Below are positions 17,265-26,222 of a DNA stretch of 64,000 nucleotides, in pieces. Source of the DNA: Burkholderiales bacterium (GTDB lineage: Bacteria > Pseudomonadota > Gammaproteobacteria > Burkholderiales > Burkholderiaceae_C); contig JACRAY010000022.1 of assembly GCA_016213325.1 (NCBI GenBank), positions 1-64,000 on the forward strand. Reading direction: 5' to 3'. The notes under the pieces were generated by a model. That model saw nothing but the letters and a program-made list of their open reading frames with translations. It ran no database searches and was not told where the DNA came from. Both the position numbers and the translations under genes were made by a program. The stretch's first letter is position 1. The number at the start of each line of letters is the position of its first letter.

Positions 17265-18245
17265 ATGATGTCCATGTTCCTGGCGCGAGGCGGTTGGCTG
17301 GTTGCCATCCTCCTTGCCTGCACGATGGCCGGCCCTGCACCGGCCCAAACTTTTCCCAGCAAGCCCTTGCGGCTGGTCGTTCCGTTTCCACCCGGAGGGC
17401 CGTCCGATCTCACAGCACGCGCTATCGCCACCGGCATGGCTGCAGCGCTGGGTCAGCCCGTCGTGGTGGAGAACAAGCCAGGTGCAGGTGCGATCGTCGG
17501 CAGCGAGGCCGTGCTGGCGGCACCTCACGACGGACATACCCTTCTCATGGGCAGCAACGTCCTGACGACGGGCAAGTGGCTGTACCCACGCATGTCCTTC
17601 GATCCCATCCGGGATTTCCGGGCGGTCGCCGGTGTGTTTCGCAGTCCTCACCTTGTCGTGACTGCGCCGAACGACAAGGCGAACGACATTCGGGATGTGA
17701 TCAAGTTTGCGAAGTCCCATCCAGGCAAGCTGGACTACGCCTCATCGGGCGGCGGGACCATGCCACATCTCGGCGCTGAACTGTTCAAGCAGGTCACCGG
17801 GACCTCGATCACTTCGATCCCGTACAAGGGTTCCGGCCCGGCGCTCACCGCCGTCATGGCTGGCGAGGTCCAGCTCTACTTCGACATCCAGTTCTCGGCC
17901 CAGGCCCTGGTGAAGAGCGGCAAGCTCAAGGCGCTGGGGGTCACGGGGCGAGAGCGCTCGCCCCAATTTCCGCAGGTTCCCACGCTCATCGAACAAGGCG
18001 TGAAGGACTTCGAGCTCTATTCGTGGTTCGGGATCGTGGCGCCGTCGGACGTGCCGGATGCGGTTGTGCAGCGCCTGAACGATGCTGCCAATCAGGCCAT
18101 GGAGACGCCCGCGTTCAAAGAGCAGCTGCAGGCGCTGGGTGCCACTTCGATGCGTGGCTCGCCCCAGTCCTTCCATGCTCTGATGGAGCGGGAAACGCTG
18201 ATGTGGCGCGACACCATCAAGCGCGCCGGCATCACGCTCGATTAG
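17265..18245 (+). CDS. Bug-family (TTT) periplasmic substrate-binding protein, module 3
   Basis: A 326-residue binding protein: signal peptide with hydrophobic core GGWLVAILLACTMAG, cleaved near PAPAQ, then FPSKPLRLVVPFPPGGPSD and LGQPVVVENKPGAGA. The ATG at MMSMFLARG with AGGAG seven bases upstream is preferred over earlier in-frame starts that overlap the FAD gene. Last gene of the module 2-3 operon, followed by a hairpin. Confidence 0.92.
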   Translation: MMSMFLARGGWLVAILLACTMAGPAPAQTFPSKPLRLVVPFPPGGPSDLTARAIATGMAAALGQPVVVENKPGAGAIVGSEAVLAAPHDGHTLLMGSNVLTTGKWLYPRMSFDPIRDFRAVAGVFRSPHLVVTAPNDKANDIRDVIKFAKSHPGKLDYASSGGGTMPHLGAELFKQVTGTSITSIPYKGSGPALTAVMAGEVQLYFDIQFSAQALVKSGKLKALGVTGRERSPQFPQVPTLIEQGVKDFELYSWFGIVAPSDVPDAVVQRLNDAANQAMETPAFKEQLQALGATSMRGSPQSFHALMERETLMWRDTIKRAGITLD

Positions 18246-18264
18246 CGTCTCATTTTCCGATCAC

Positions 18265-18299
18265 TGCCGAGCAAAACGTTGCCGCTCTGGCACTTATTT
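18265..18299 (+). terminator. Possible intrinsic terminator after module 3
   Basis: TGCCGAGC (18265-18272) pairs with GCTC-t-GGCA (18284-18292), with one bulged T and an 11-base loop, followed by CTTATTT. It lies between two convergent genes. The bulge and short T-run make it only moderately convincing. Confidence 0.35.
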
Positions 18300-18329
18300 G
18301 CAGGGGGCAACTCGCGCTGCACACTGGCC

Positions 18330-19298
18330 TCAGGCCCGCTGGCAAAAAGCCTCGCGCCGCATCTCGCCCGGAGTGACGCTGAAGCGCTTCTTGAAGGCGC
18401 GGCTGAAATGCGCGGGGTCGTTGAAGCCCGCCTCATACGAGAGGCTGCCGACGGGCACGCCGCGGCGCAGCGGATCGATCAAGAGCTTGCGCGCCAGCAG
18501 CAGCCTTTCCTCGAAGATCTTCTCTTCCACCGACAAGCGGGCGCCGCGAAACACGTCGTGCAGGTAGCCCAGCGAGATGCCGCAAGCCGCGGCCACGCGC
18601 GCCGGCGTGAGTTCGCCATCGGCGGCATTCGCCTGGATGAAACGGGCCGCGCGTTCGCGGTGGCCTGCCTGCGTAGTGGAGTCGGCGCAGCCGCCCATGG
18701 CGCGCGGCGTCTCAAGGAACAGTCCAATCAGGTCCACGAATTGGTCGACCAGGCGCGTGTACTCGTGGTCACTGAAGCGCTGCACGCCCTGCGCCAGTGA
18801 GTCGGCATAGGCCGTGATCAGGTGCAGGCCCGGGCCTTCGCCGCAGGCTGCGTGCAGGTCGTAGAACGGTGCCAGCGAACGCACGCGCCGGCGCAGGGCT
18901 TCGGCCGGGATCGCCACGCTCACCGTCTGGTATTCGGCCGCGGGGGTGGTGCGGTAAGTGACGGCGTGGTTGAAGAGATAGGCGCGGCCAGGCTCCAGCC
19001 GCCGCTCGTGCCGGCCCTGCGTCACGTGCAGCAGGCCCGAGATGGGACGCGTGAGCGTGAAGTATTCGTCGCCCAGTTGCGCCACGTCCACCGGACGGCG
19101 CCACAGGCCCATGCCGCGATAGAGCATGGAGTGGAAGCTGAACGCCTCACGCCTGGAGGTCTTCAGGCGTCCGGCCAGGTGCTGGCCATCGAGCGGATCG
19201 ACCTGCAGGGGCCCGAAGGTCTGCTCCAGGGCCGAGCGCCACACGTCCAGCCGTTCGCCAAGGGGCACGAGTTCGGTGTCGACCTGCACGGTTTGCAT
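18330..19298 (-). CDS. AraC-family transcriptional regulator
   Basis: A 322-residue regulator: an N-terminal AraC-binding-like domain (about 15-190) and a C-terminal double helix-turn-helix (about 215-318), with ARVAAACGISLGYLHDVFR and the conserved AGFNDPAHFSRAFKKRFSVTPGEMR. It is divergent from the branched-chain-type ABC transporter operon at 19455, which it probably activates. Ligand unknown, likely the transporter substrate. Confidence 0.92.
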   Translation of the reverse strand: MQTVQVDTELVPLGERLDVWRSALEQTFGPLQVDPLDGQHLAGRLKTSRREAFSFHSMLYRGMGLWRRPVDVAQLGDEYFTLTRPISGLLHVTQGRHERRLEPGRAYLFNHAVTYRTTPAAEYQTVSVAIPAEALRRRVRSLAPFYDLHAACGEGPGLHLITAYADSLAQGVQRFSDHEYTRLVDQFVDLIGLFLETPRAMGGCADSTTQAGHRERAARFIQANAADGELTPARVAAACGISLGYLHDVFRGARLSVEEKIFEERLLLARKLLIDPLRRGVPVGSLSYEAGFNDPAHFSRAFKKRFSVTPGEMRREAFCQRA

Positions 19299-19454
19299 GA
19301 CGGCATTGTGGCGCCGGGCATGCTGCTGTCACCCCCGGGCGGACCCCAGCTGACGCTGAGTCAATGGATTGGCACGGCTGGGACAAGGTCCGCGCGGGGA
19401 CCCGCGCCTATTCTCGAATCGCCCCGGATGAGGGGTGATTTCAGGAGATAAAGC

Positions 19455-20693
19455 ATGAAGTTGGATCAACCTTTCAGGCTAATCACATCGGTCGCGTTGG
19501 CCATGGGCCTGGGCGCTTCGATCGCCGCCAACGCCGCCGACGCACCGGGCGTGAGCGCCACGGAGATCAAGATCGGGCAGACCGCCGCCCTGAGCGGCCC
19601 GGCCGCCGCGTATGGCCTGCTGGCGCGTGCCAACACCGCGTTCTTCAAGATGATCAACGACCAGGGCGGCATCAACGGCCGCAAGATCAACCTGGTCACG
19701 GCCGACGACGAGTACGTGCCGAACAAGTCCTTCGAAGCCGTGCGCAAGCTGGTGGAGCAGGACAAGGTGGCGTTCATGTACGCCAGTTTCGGCACGCCAA
19801 GCAACTCCGCGCAGGCGCCCTACCTCAACCGCGAGGGCGTGCCGCACCTGTTCCTGGGCACCGGCGCAGACAAGTGGGGCGACCAGAAGACGCTGCCCTG
19901 GAGCATGGGCTTCCAGCCCAGCTTCCGCCAGGAGGCGCGCATATACACCAAGCACATCCTGACGAACGACTTCGCCGCGAAGATCGGCGTGCTCTACCAG
20001 AACGACGACTTCGGGCGGGACTACCTCAAGGGCGTGCAGGACGTGCTTGGTAAGTTGCAGGCAGACAAGCTGGTCAAGGCCGTGTCGTACGAGACCTCCG
20101 ACGCCACCGTGGATTCCCAGATTGTGAGCCTGCAGGCCGCGGGCGCCCACGTGATCGTGCTGGCCGCCATTCCCAAGTTCGCGGGCCAGGCGATCCGCAA
20201 GGCCCATGCGATCAACTGGCGGCCCACGATGTACGTGGCCTCGGGCGCGGCGGACCAGCCCGCGACAACCGACGCGGCCAAGGAGCGCAGCGGCATCATC
20301 CTGTTCACTGGCCAGTTCGGCAAGGACCCCAAGGACGCCGTTTGGGACAAGGACCCCGGCATGGTGGCCTACCGCGACTTCATGAAGAAGTACATGCCCA
20401 GCGAGGACGCCACCAACCCGCTGCCCGTGCTGGCCTTCAACACCGGCAACCTGCTGGTGCGCGTGCTCAAGCAGGCAGGCAACGACCTGAGCCGCCAGAA
20501 CATCATGAAGCAGGCCGAGAGCCTGAAGAACGTGCCGCTGCCGCTGCTGTTGCCCGACGTGCGCGTGAACACCGCCAAGGACGATCATTACCCGGTGGAC
20601 CAGATGCGCCTGGGGCGCTTCAACGGCAGCCGCTGGGCGCCCATCGGCGAAGTGATCTCCACCTCCGACCAACCCTGGCGCGTGAGCAACTGA
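19455..20693 (+). CDS. ABC transporter periplasmic binding protein, branched-chain amino acid (LivK) type
   Basis: A 412-residue type 1 periplasmic-binding-fold protein with a signal peptide ending near ANAAD and the typical start VSATEIKIGQTAALSGPAAAYG. AGGAGATAAAGC precedes the ATG. It is the first gene of an operon encoding both ATPases and both permeases of a Liv-type importer. Such systems often import aromatic acids or amides instead of leucine; the hydrolase and 3-hydroxyacyl-CoA dehydrogenase genes at the end of this operon support a non-amino-acid substrate. Confidence 0.92.
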   Translation: MKLDQPFRLITSVALAMGLGASIAANAADAPGVSATEIKIGQTAALSGPAAAYGLLARANTAFFKMINDQGGINGRKINLVTADDEYVPNKSFEAVRKLVEQDKVAFMYASFGTPSNSAQAPYLNREGVPHLFLGTGADKWGDQKTLPWSMGFQPSFRQEARIYTKHILTNDFAAKIGVLYQNDDFGRDYLKGVQDVLGKLQADKLVKAVSYETSDATVDSQIVSLQAAGAHVIVLAAIPKFAGQAIRKAHAINWRPTMYVASGAADQPATTDAAKERSGIILFTGQFGKDPKDAVWDKDPGMVAYRDFMKKYMPSEDATNPLPVLAFNTGNLLVRVLKQAGNDLSRQNIMKQAESLKNVPLPLLLPDVRVNTAKDDHYPVDQMRLGRFNGSRWAPIGEVISTSDQPWRVSN

Positions 20694-21484
20694 TGGCAAC
20701 CCAGCAGTACACTGGGGGCGCCCTGCTCTCGGTGCGCAACATCGGCGTGCGCTTCGGCGGCATTGCGGCCTTGCAGGATGTGTCGTTCGACGTCGCGCCG
20801 CAGACCATCTGCGGCGTGATTGGCCCCAACGGTGCAGGCAAGACCACGCTGTTCAACTGCCTCAGCCGCCTGTACAGCCCCACCTGCGGCAGCATCCACT
20901 TCGCGGGCCAGCCGCTGCTGCAGCTTCAGGCGCACCAGGTCGCCGCACTGGGCATGGCGCGCACCTTCCAGCACGTGGCGTTGTTTCCCGCGTTGACGGT
21001 GCGCGACAACGTGATGGTCGGCCTGCATGCAAATGCCGAGGCAGGCTTTTGGGCTTGCGGACTGCGGTTGCCGAGCATGCGTCGCGAAGAACGAGCCCTT
21101 GAGGAGCGCACCGATGCTGTGCTGGAGGAACTAACCCTGCTGGGCGTGGCGCAGCGTCGCGTCGCCGAACTGTCCTTTCCCACCCGCAAGCGCGTGGAGC
21201 TGGCCCGCGCGCTGGTGTCCCGCCCGAAGATGGTACTCCTGGACGAGCCTGCCGCTGGCCTGAACCACGAGGAAGTGGACAGTTTGCGCGAGACGCTGGT
21301 TCGGATCAAGACGGAATGGAAAGCCGCGGTCCTGCTGGTAGAGCACCACATGAATCTGGTGATGCGGTGCTCCGATCAGGTGGTGGCGCTGAACTTCGGT
21401 TGCACGATCGCGGACGGCGCACCCGATGCGGTGGCCGCCAATGCCGACGTGATCGCGGCCTACCTTGGCGGGGAAGCGGCATGA
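20693..21484 (+). CDS. livG: ABC transporter ATP-binding protein, LivG type
   Basis: A 263-residue ATPase with Walker A GPNGAGKT at 44-51, Walker B MVLLDEPAAGL and switch His in VEHHM. The signature loop is LSFPTRKR where related LivG proteins have LPFGTLKR or LSYGQQR, so the usual signature glycine is a proline here. The start overlaps the binding-protein stop (TGATG), and the stop overlaps livF (ATGA). It pairs with LivF to power the importer. Confidence 0.92.
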   Translation: MATQQYTGGALLSVRNIGVRFGGIAALQDVSFDVAPQTICGVIGPNGAGKTTLFNCLSRLYSPTCGSIHFAGQPLLQLQAHQVAALGMARTFQHVALFPALTVRDNVMVGLHANAEAGFWACGLRLPSMRREERALEERTDAVLEELTLLGVAQRRVAELSFPTRKRVELARALVSRPKMVLLDEPAAGLNHEEVDSLRETLVRIKTEWKAAVLLVEHHMNLVMRCSDQVVALNFGCTIADGAPDAVAANADVIAAYLGGEAA

Positions 21485-22194
21485 CCGCCATGCTCGAAAC
21501 CCGGCGCCTCCAAGGCGCCTATGGCGGGGTGCGCGTGCTGCACGACATCGCCCTGCGCGTGGAGCCCGGCGAGATCGTCTGCATCCTGGGCGCCAATGGC
21601 GCGGGCAAGACCAGCTTGCTGCGGGCTATCTCCAACATCCTGGTTGACCGCGGGGGTGAAGTCATACTGGCAGGCGCAGACGTTTCCAAGCTGCGCGCGG
21701 AGGCCATCGTGCGCCACGGGGTAGCTCATGTGCCCGACGGGCGGGGTACCTTCGGTCATCTCAGCGTTGACGAGAACCTGCGGCTGGGCGCGTTCTCTCG
21801 GCGCGGCGCTGGTGCCAAAGAGGATCGGGCGAGAGCTCTGCAGTACTTCCCCCGGCTAAAGGAGCGCCTTGGCCAGCAGGCCGGCACGCTTTCCGGTGGC
21901 GAGCAACAAATGCTGGCGATCGCCCGTGCCCTCATGCTCAACCCGCGTGTGCTGCTGCTGGACGAGCCCTCGTTTGGCTTGGCGCCCAAGATCGTCGCCG
22001 AGATCTTCCAGATCATCGGGCAGATCAACCGCGAGCGCGGCACCAGTGTGCTGCTGGTCGAGCAGAACGCCGCGATCGCCCTGCAGATCGCCGCGCGGGC
22101 TTACCTCATGGAAACCGGCCGCGTCGTCATGCAGGGCGCCGCCGCCAACTTCCGCAACGACAAGGCGATCCAGCGCGCCTACCTCGGAACCTGA
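21481..22194 (+). CDS. livF: ABC transporter ATP-binding protein, LivF type
   Basis: A 237-residue ATPase: Walker A GANGAGKT near 38-45, canonical signature LSGGEQQ, Walker B VLLLDEPSFGL and VEQN switch. Length and the VPDGRGTFGHLSVDENL segment are typical of LivF. ATGA overlap with livG. Its intact signature loop contrasts with the altered one in its LivG partner. Confidence 0.94.
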   Translation: MTAMLETRRLQGAYGGVRVLHDIALRVEPGEIVCILGANGAGKTSLLRAISNILVDRGGEVILAGADVSKLRAEAIVRHGVAHVPDGRGTFGHLSVDENLRLGAFSRRGAGAKEDRARALQYFPRLKERLGQQAGTLSGGEQQMLAIARALMLNPRVLLLDEPSFGLAPKIVAEIFQIIGQINRERGTSVLLVEQNAAIALQIAARAYLMETGRVVMQGAAANFRNDKAIQRAYLGT

Positions 22195-22202
22195 GAACCA
22201 TC

Positions 22203-23072
22203 TTGGAAGCCTTCCTCCACCAACTCTTCTCGGGCCTGGCCAACGGCTGCCTCTACAGTTGCCTGGCCTTGGCCCTCGTCATGATCTATCAATCCACGCA
22301 CCACGTGAACTTCGCGCAGGGCGAGATGGCGATGTTCTCGACCTACCTCGCAGCCACCGCGATGAACGCGGGCGTCCCGTACTGGCTGGCCTTCGTCGGC
22401 GTGATCGCCATCTCCTTCGCCGGTGGTGCCGCGGTGCAGCGCTTCTTCGTGCGTCCGGTGGAGAAAGCGCCGGTACTGGCCTCGGTCGCGGTCTTCATCG
22501 GCTTGCTGGTGCTGTTCAACAGCGTCGCCGGCTGGATCTGGGGCTTCACCAGCCAGAGCTTTCCCACACCGTTCCAGGGGCTCACGGCCGGCGGCAAGTA
22601 CCTGGACGGACATGCGCTGGGCCTGATGCTGGTGACGATGGCCGTGATGGTCGTGGTGTTCCTGTTCTTCCGTTTCACGCCGGTTGGGCTGGCGATGCGC
22701 GCCGCCGCTCAGAACCCGGTGTCGAGCCAGCTGGTGGGCATCCCCGTCGGCGGCATGCTGGCCCTGGGCTGGGGCCTGGCCGCGGCGCTGGGCAGCGTGG
22801 CCGGCATGCTAGCGGCGCCGCTGCTCTATCTGGACCCTCACATGATGAGCGGTCTGCTGCTATATGCCTTCGCAGGTGCCCTGCTGGGCGGCATCACGAA
22901 CCCGTGGGGCGCCGTCATCGGCGGTCTTTTGGTGGGCGTGGCCGAGAACCTGGCGGGCGCCTACGTGGTCGGCACCGAGCTCAAGCTGGTGTTTGCCCTT
23001 GCCGTGATCGTGGTCGTCCTCCTGGTGCGTCCCGCTGGCCTTTTCGGCCGTGCCCTGGTGGTGCGCGTATGA
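22203..23072 (+). CDS. livH: ABC transporter permease, LivH type
   Basis: A 289-residue inner-membrane protein with about eight hydrophobic helices and the LivH signature VNFAQGEM near residues 36-43. It starts with TTG, eight bases after livF; no in-frame ATG gives a full-length protein including the first helix. ATGA overlap with livM. Confidence 0.92.
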   Translation: MEAFLHQLFSGLANGCLYSCLALALVMIYQSTHHVNFAQGEMAMFSTYLAATAMNAGVPYWLAFVGVIAISFAGGAAVQRFFVRPVEKAPVLASVAVFIGLLVLFNSVAGWIWGFTSQSFPTPFQGLTAGGKYLDGHALGLMLVTMAVMVVVFLFFRFTPVGLAMRAAAQNPVSSQLVGIPVGGMLALGWGLAAALGSVAGMLAAPLLYLDPHMMSGLLLYAFAGALLGGITNPWGAVIGGLLVGVAENLAGAYVVGTELKLVFALAVIVVVLLVRPAGLFGRALVVRV

Positions 23073-24079
23073 AACCCTCAATGTCCCTTCCCATCTCTGT
23101 TGCGGCCGACGCCGCGCCCGCACGACTCGCGCACCCCGTTCAGCGCAAGGCGGCGCGCCCGCTGTGGCTGCTCCTGGTCACGGTCGCCGCACTGGTGCCC
23201 TTGGCGCTCACCGGCTACCAGACTTTCCAGCTGGCGCAGGTGCTCATTTTCTTCCTGGCCATCCTGGGCTTGAACCTGCTCACGGGCTACTGCGGGCAGC
23301 TCTCGCTGGGGCACGGTGCCTTCTTTGCGCTTGGCGCCTACACCGCGGTGGTGCTTCTCAATGCGCTGGGCCTGCCTTGGTGGTCCGCGCTGTTGTTCGC
23401 CATGGCGGTCAGCTTCGTGGTGGGCTTCCTGTTCGCCTGGCCGGCCCTTCGGCTGGAAGGTCCCTACCTCGCCCTGGGCACCTTCTCGCTCGCCATCGCG
23501 GTGCCGCAGCTGCTCAAGCACGACAGCCTCAGCGAATGGACCGGCGGCGTGCAGGGCGTGAACCTGCCGCAAATCGCGGCGCCGCCCTGGTGGCCTTCCA
23601 ACGCCGACCACTGGTTCTACCTGGTCTGTCTGCTGTGCGCGACGGCCGCCTTGCTGCTAATGAACAACCTGGTGCGCGGGCGCTGCGGCCGCGCGATCGC
23701 CGCGCTGCGCGAGCACCCGATCGCCGCCACCACCATGGGCGTGAATCGCGCCCGCACCACGGCTATCGTGTTCGGCATCAGCGCGATGACCACGGGCCTG
23801 GCCGGCGCGCTCAATGCGTTCGCGACGCAGTTCATCTCGCCCGACAGCTTCAACGTGTTTCTCTCCATCAGCCTGCTGGTGGGCGCCATCGTGGGCGGCC
23901 TCGGCACGCGCACGGGCCCCCTGTTCGGCGCGGTATTCATTCAGTTCATGCCACGCGTGGCCGAGGAAGTCTCCAAAGCGGCGCCCTGGGCGATTTACGG
24001 AGTGGTCCTGATGATGGTGATCTACCTCGCGCCCGGTGGCGTGGCCGGCCGTTTGGGCCGCTGGGGGCGCAAGCCATGA
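23069..24079 (+). CDS. livM: ABC transporter permease, LivM type
   Basis: A 336-residue permease with about ten hydrophobic helices, the LivM signature LLTGYCGQLSLGHGAFFALGAY and the GRCGRAIAALREHPIAATTMG cytoplasmic loop that contacts the ATPases. The start at MKPSMSL overlaps the livH stop and the stop overlaps the next gene, both as ATGA, so the whole operon is tightly coupled. Confidence 0.92.
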   Translation: MKPSMSLPISVAADAAPARLAHPVQRKAARPLWLLLVTVAALVPLALTGYQTFQLAQVLIFFLAILGLNLLTGYCGQLSLGHGAFFALGAYTAVVLLNALGLPWWSALLFAMAVSFVVGFLFAWPALRLEGPYLALGTFSLAIAVPQLLKHDSLSEWTGGVQGVNLPQIAAPPWWPSNADHWFYLVCLLCATAALLLMNNLVRGRCGRAIAALREHPIAATTMGVNRARTTAIVFGISAMTTGLAGALNAFATQFISPDSFNVFLSISLLVGAIVGGLGTRTGPLFGAVFIQFMPRVAEEVSKAAPWAIYGVVLMMVIYLAPGGVAGRLGRWGRKP

Positions 24080-25266
24080 ACGCACGGGCTCAGTTCCCGG
24101 CCGGTCCCACACGTATCTCGGCCGGCCCTTTCGCGGCCGTGGCGGACCGCCTGCACGTGGATGTGGAGCAGGGTCTGATCCCCGGTGCGGTGGTGTACGT
24201 CGCGCGGTGCGGTGAGGTGCAGCTGTTCGACTGGTGCGGCGCCTGCGCACCCGACGAGAAGCGGCCCATGCGCGGCGACGCGCTGTTCTGGATCGCGTCC
24301 ATGACCAAGCCCGTCACCAGCGCCGCCGCGATGCTGCTGGTGGAGGAGGGCCGGCTTCGGCTGGACGACCCGGTCTACGCGTACCTGCCTCAGCTGCGAG
24401 ACCTTCGGCTGGCGGATGGCAGCGTGCCCACCCAGCCCGCGCGCGTGGTGGACCTCTTGCGCCACACCGCCGGCTTCACCTATGGCCCCTTCGGCAACAG
24501 CCCGGTGCACCAGGTTTACGAGCGCGAGCGAGTCTACGACTTCCGACAGACCAACGGACAGATGCTGGAGAAACTGGCCGGGCTGCCCCTTCTGCACGCA
24601 CCCGGCACCACGTTCGAGTACGGCATGTCCACCGACGTGCTGGGACGATTGATCGAGGTGTGTTCGGGCGAGCCGCTCGAAGAGTTCTTGGCTAGCCGGC
24701 TGTTCGAGCCGCTTGGCATGCACGACACGGGCTTTGCGGTGTCCCAGGCGCAGCACCACCGCGTCGCCAGGCCGTTCGCGCACGAGCCCTTCACGATGGC
24801 GCCCCCGCTGGACGGCACGATGTTGTGGCGCTCCGGGGGCGGCGGACTGTGGTCCACGGCCGCCGACTACGCGAGCTTCGCGCAGATGCTGCTGGACTTC
24901 GGTGAGCTGAACGGCAGGCGCATTCTGGCGCGTAGTTCGCTGGAAGCGATGCGCAGCGAACAACTGCCCCCCGACGTGCGCTTCGGCGATTACACCAGCG
25001 CGCTCGGTCCCACGGCTCCCACCCCCGACATGGGCCAGAACTTTGGGCTGGGTCTGTCATTGCGTGTTCAGGCGTGCGGAAATCCCTTGCCCGGCTCGGT
25101 GGGCGACTTCGGCTGGCCGGGCGTCTCGGGCTCCTTGTTCTGGTGCGATCCCCAGCACGCCCTGGTAGTGGTCGTGATGCTGCAGGCACCCTCTCTGCGC
25201 CTGCTATACCGCGCGCGTTGCCGTGAACTGGTCTACGCCGCACTGGCGGAGGAGGAGACAGCATGA
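24076..25266 (+). CDS. Serine hydrolase of the class C beta-lactamase fold (EstB-like esterase)
   Basis: A 396-residue beta-lactamase-fold protein. The nucleophile motif SMTK is at Ser75-Lys78, and the tyrosine motif is YGM in TFEYGMSTDVLGR. No signal peptide is seen, so it is probably cytoplasmic, against an antibiotic-resistance role and in favour of esterase, amidase or transesterase activity as in EstB. Being coupled by ATGA to livM, it most likely hydrolyses an ester or amide brought in by the transporter. Confidence 0.85.
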   Translation: MNARAQFPAGPTRISAGPFAAVADRLHVDVEQGLIPGAVVYVARCGEVQLFDWCGACAPDEKRPMRGDALFWIASMTKPVTSAAAMLLVEEGRLRLDDPVYAYLPQLRDLRLADGSVPTQPARVVDLLRHTAGFTYGPFGNSPVHQVYERERVYDFRQTNGQMLEKLAGLPLLHAPGTTFEYGMSTDVLGRLIEVCSGEPLEEFLASRLFEPLGMHDTGFAVSQAQHHRVARPFAHEPFTMAPPLDGTMLWRSGGGGLWSTAADYASFAQMLLDFGELNGRRILARSSLEAMRSEQLPPDVRFGDYTSALGPTAPTPDMGQNFGLGLSLRVQACGNPLPGSVGDFGWPGVSGSLFWCDPQHALVVVVMLQAPSLRLLYRARCRELVYAALAEEETA

Positions 25267-26171
25267 AAATCGCCGTCGCGGGCGCCGGCCTGATGGGTTG
25301 CGGCATCGCTGCGAAGTTCGCGGCGGCCGGCTACGATCTGCTCGTATACGACAGCGCGCAGCCTGCGCTGGAGAACGTGCACAAGCGCTGCGACGCGGTA
25401 TTCGGCGAGCTGCTCCAGGGTGGCGCCCTCAACGAAGCGCAATGCCACGAGGCCTCCCGCAGGATTCGGTTGGCGCGGCGCGTCCACGAATTGGCGGACG
25501 TCGACATCGTGGTCGAAGCCATCGTCGAAGTTCTGGAGGCCAAGCAGTCTCTCTTCGCGCAGCTAGAACAGCACGTTGCGCCGAACGCCATCATTGCCAG
25601 TAGCACCAGCGGTTTCACGCCGGAGGCGCTGGCTCGCCACATGCGCAAGCCAGAGCGGTTCCTGGTCGCGCACTTCTGGAATCCGCCGCACTTGGTGCCT
25701 CTGGTGGAAGTGCTCGGCGCCCTGCGCACGGCACCCGCAACACTGACGACCACGTACGACCTGCTACACGCCGCAGGTTGCGAGCCCGTGTTACTGCGCA
25801 AGTCCGTGCCCGGCTTCATTGGCAATCGAATCCAGTTTGCGGTGCTCCGGGAAGCCCTGTACTTGTTGCGCGTGGGTGTCGCCGATGCCGAGACGATCGA
25901 CCGCGTGATGAAGCAATCTGTCGGCAAACGCTATGCGCGCATTGGCCCACTGGAAGGCACTGACGCAGGTGGCTTGGACACCTTCCTGGTCATCGCCACG
26001 CACCTGATGCCCGAGCTGTCCAAGGATGAATCAGCGCTCCAGTTGCTCCGCGAGCGCGTGAGCCGCGGCGAACGTGGTCGCGCGAGCGGCAAAGGTTTTT
26101 ATACGTGGGACGAAGGGCGCGAAAGCTGGCTCCGCGAGCAGCGGCAGCTACTCCTGCGCGACTGCCAATGA
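25263..26171 (+). CDS. 3-Hydroxyacyl-CoA dehydrogenase family protein
   Basis: A 302-residue NAD-dependent dehydrogenase: nucleotide fold GAGLMGCG near 7-14, SSTSGFTPEALA, catalytic His in AHFWNPPHLVPLVEV, and a C-terminal helical domain with VPGFIGNRIQF. The FWNPPHLVPLVEV segment is nearer to the carnitine dehydrogenase/lambda-crystallin-like branch than to FadB, so a free hydroxy acid rather than a CoA ester may be the substrate. ATGA overlap with the hydrolase gene. Confidence 0.86.
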   Translation: MKIAVAGAGLMGCGIAAKFAAAGYDLLVYDSAQPALENVHKRCDAVFGELLQGGALNEAQCHEASRRIRLARRVHELADVDIVVEAIVEVLEAKQSLFAQLEQHVAPNAIIASSTSGFTPEALARHMRKPERFLVAHFWNPPHLVPLVEVLGALRTAPATLTTTYDLLHAAGCEPVLLRKSVPGFIGNRIQFAVLREALYLLRVGVADAETIDRVMKQSVGKRYARIGPLEGTDAGGLDTFLVIATHLMPELSKDESALQLLRERVSRGERGRASGKGFYTWDEGRESWLREQRQLLLRDCQ

Positions 26172-26222
26172 CTGACCCTGTGGTTCCGCATCGGCTCATC
26201 GAGCCCTCAAAGGAGACAAGCA

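Noticed and set aside
19370..19385. Sigma-54-like promoter TGGCACG-N4-GGACA before the Liv operon
   Set aside because: The -12 element lacks the invariant GC, and an AraC-type activator does not normally work with sigma-54.
24076..25266. Beta-lactamase resistance gene
   Set aside because: Fold and SxxK motif fit, but there is no signal peptide and the gene is coupled to a transporter operon, so an esterase/amidase role is more likely.
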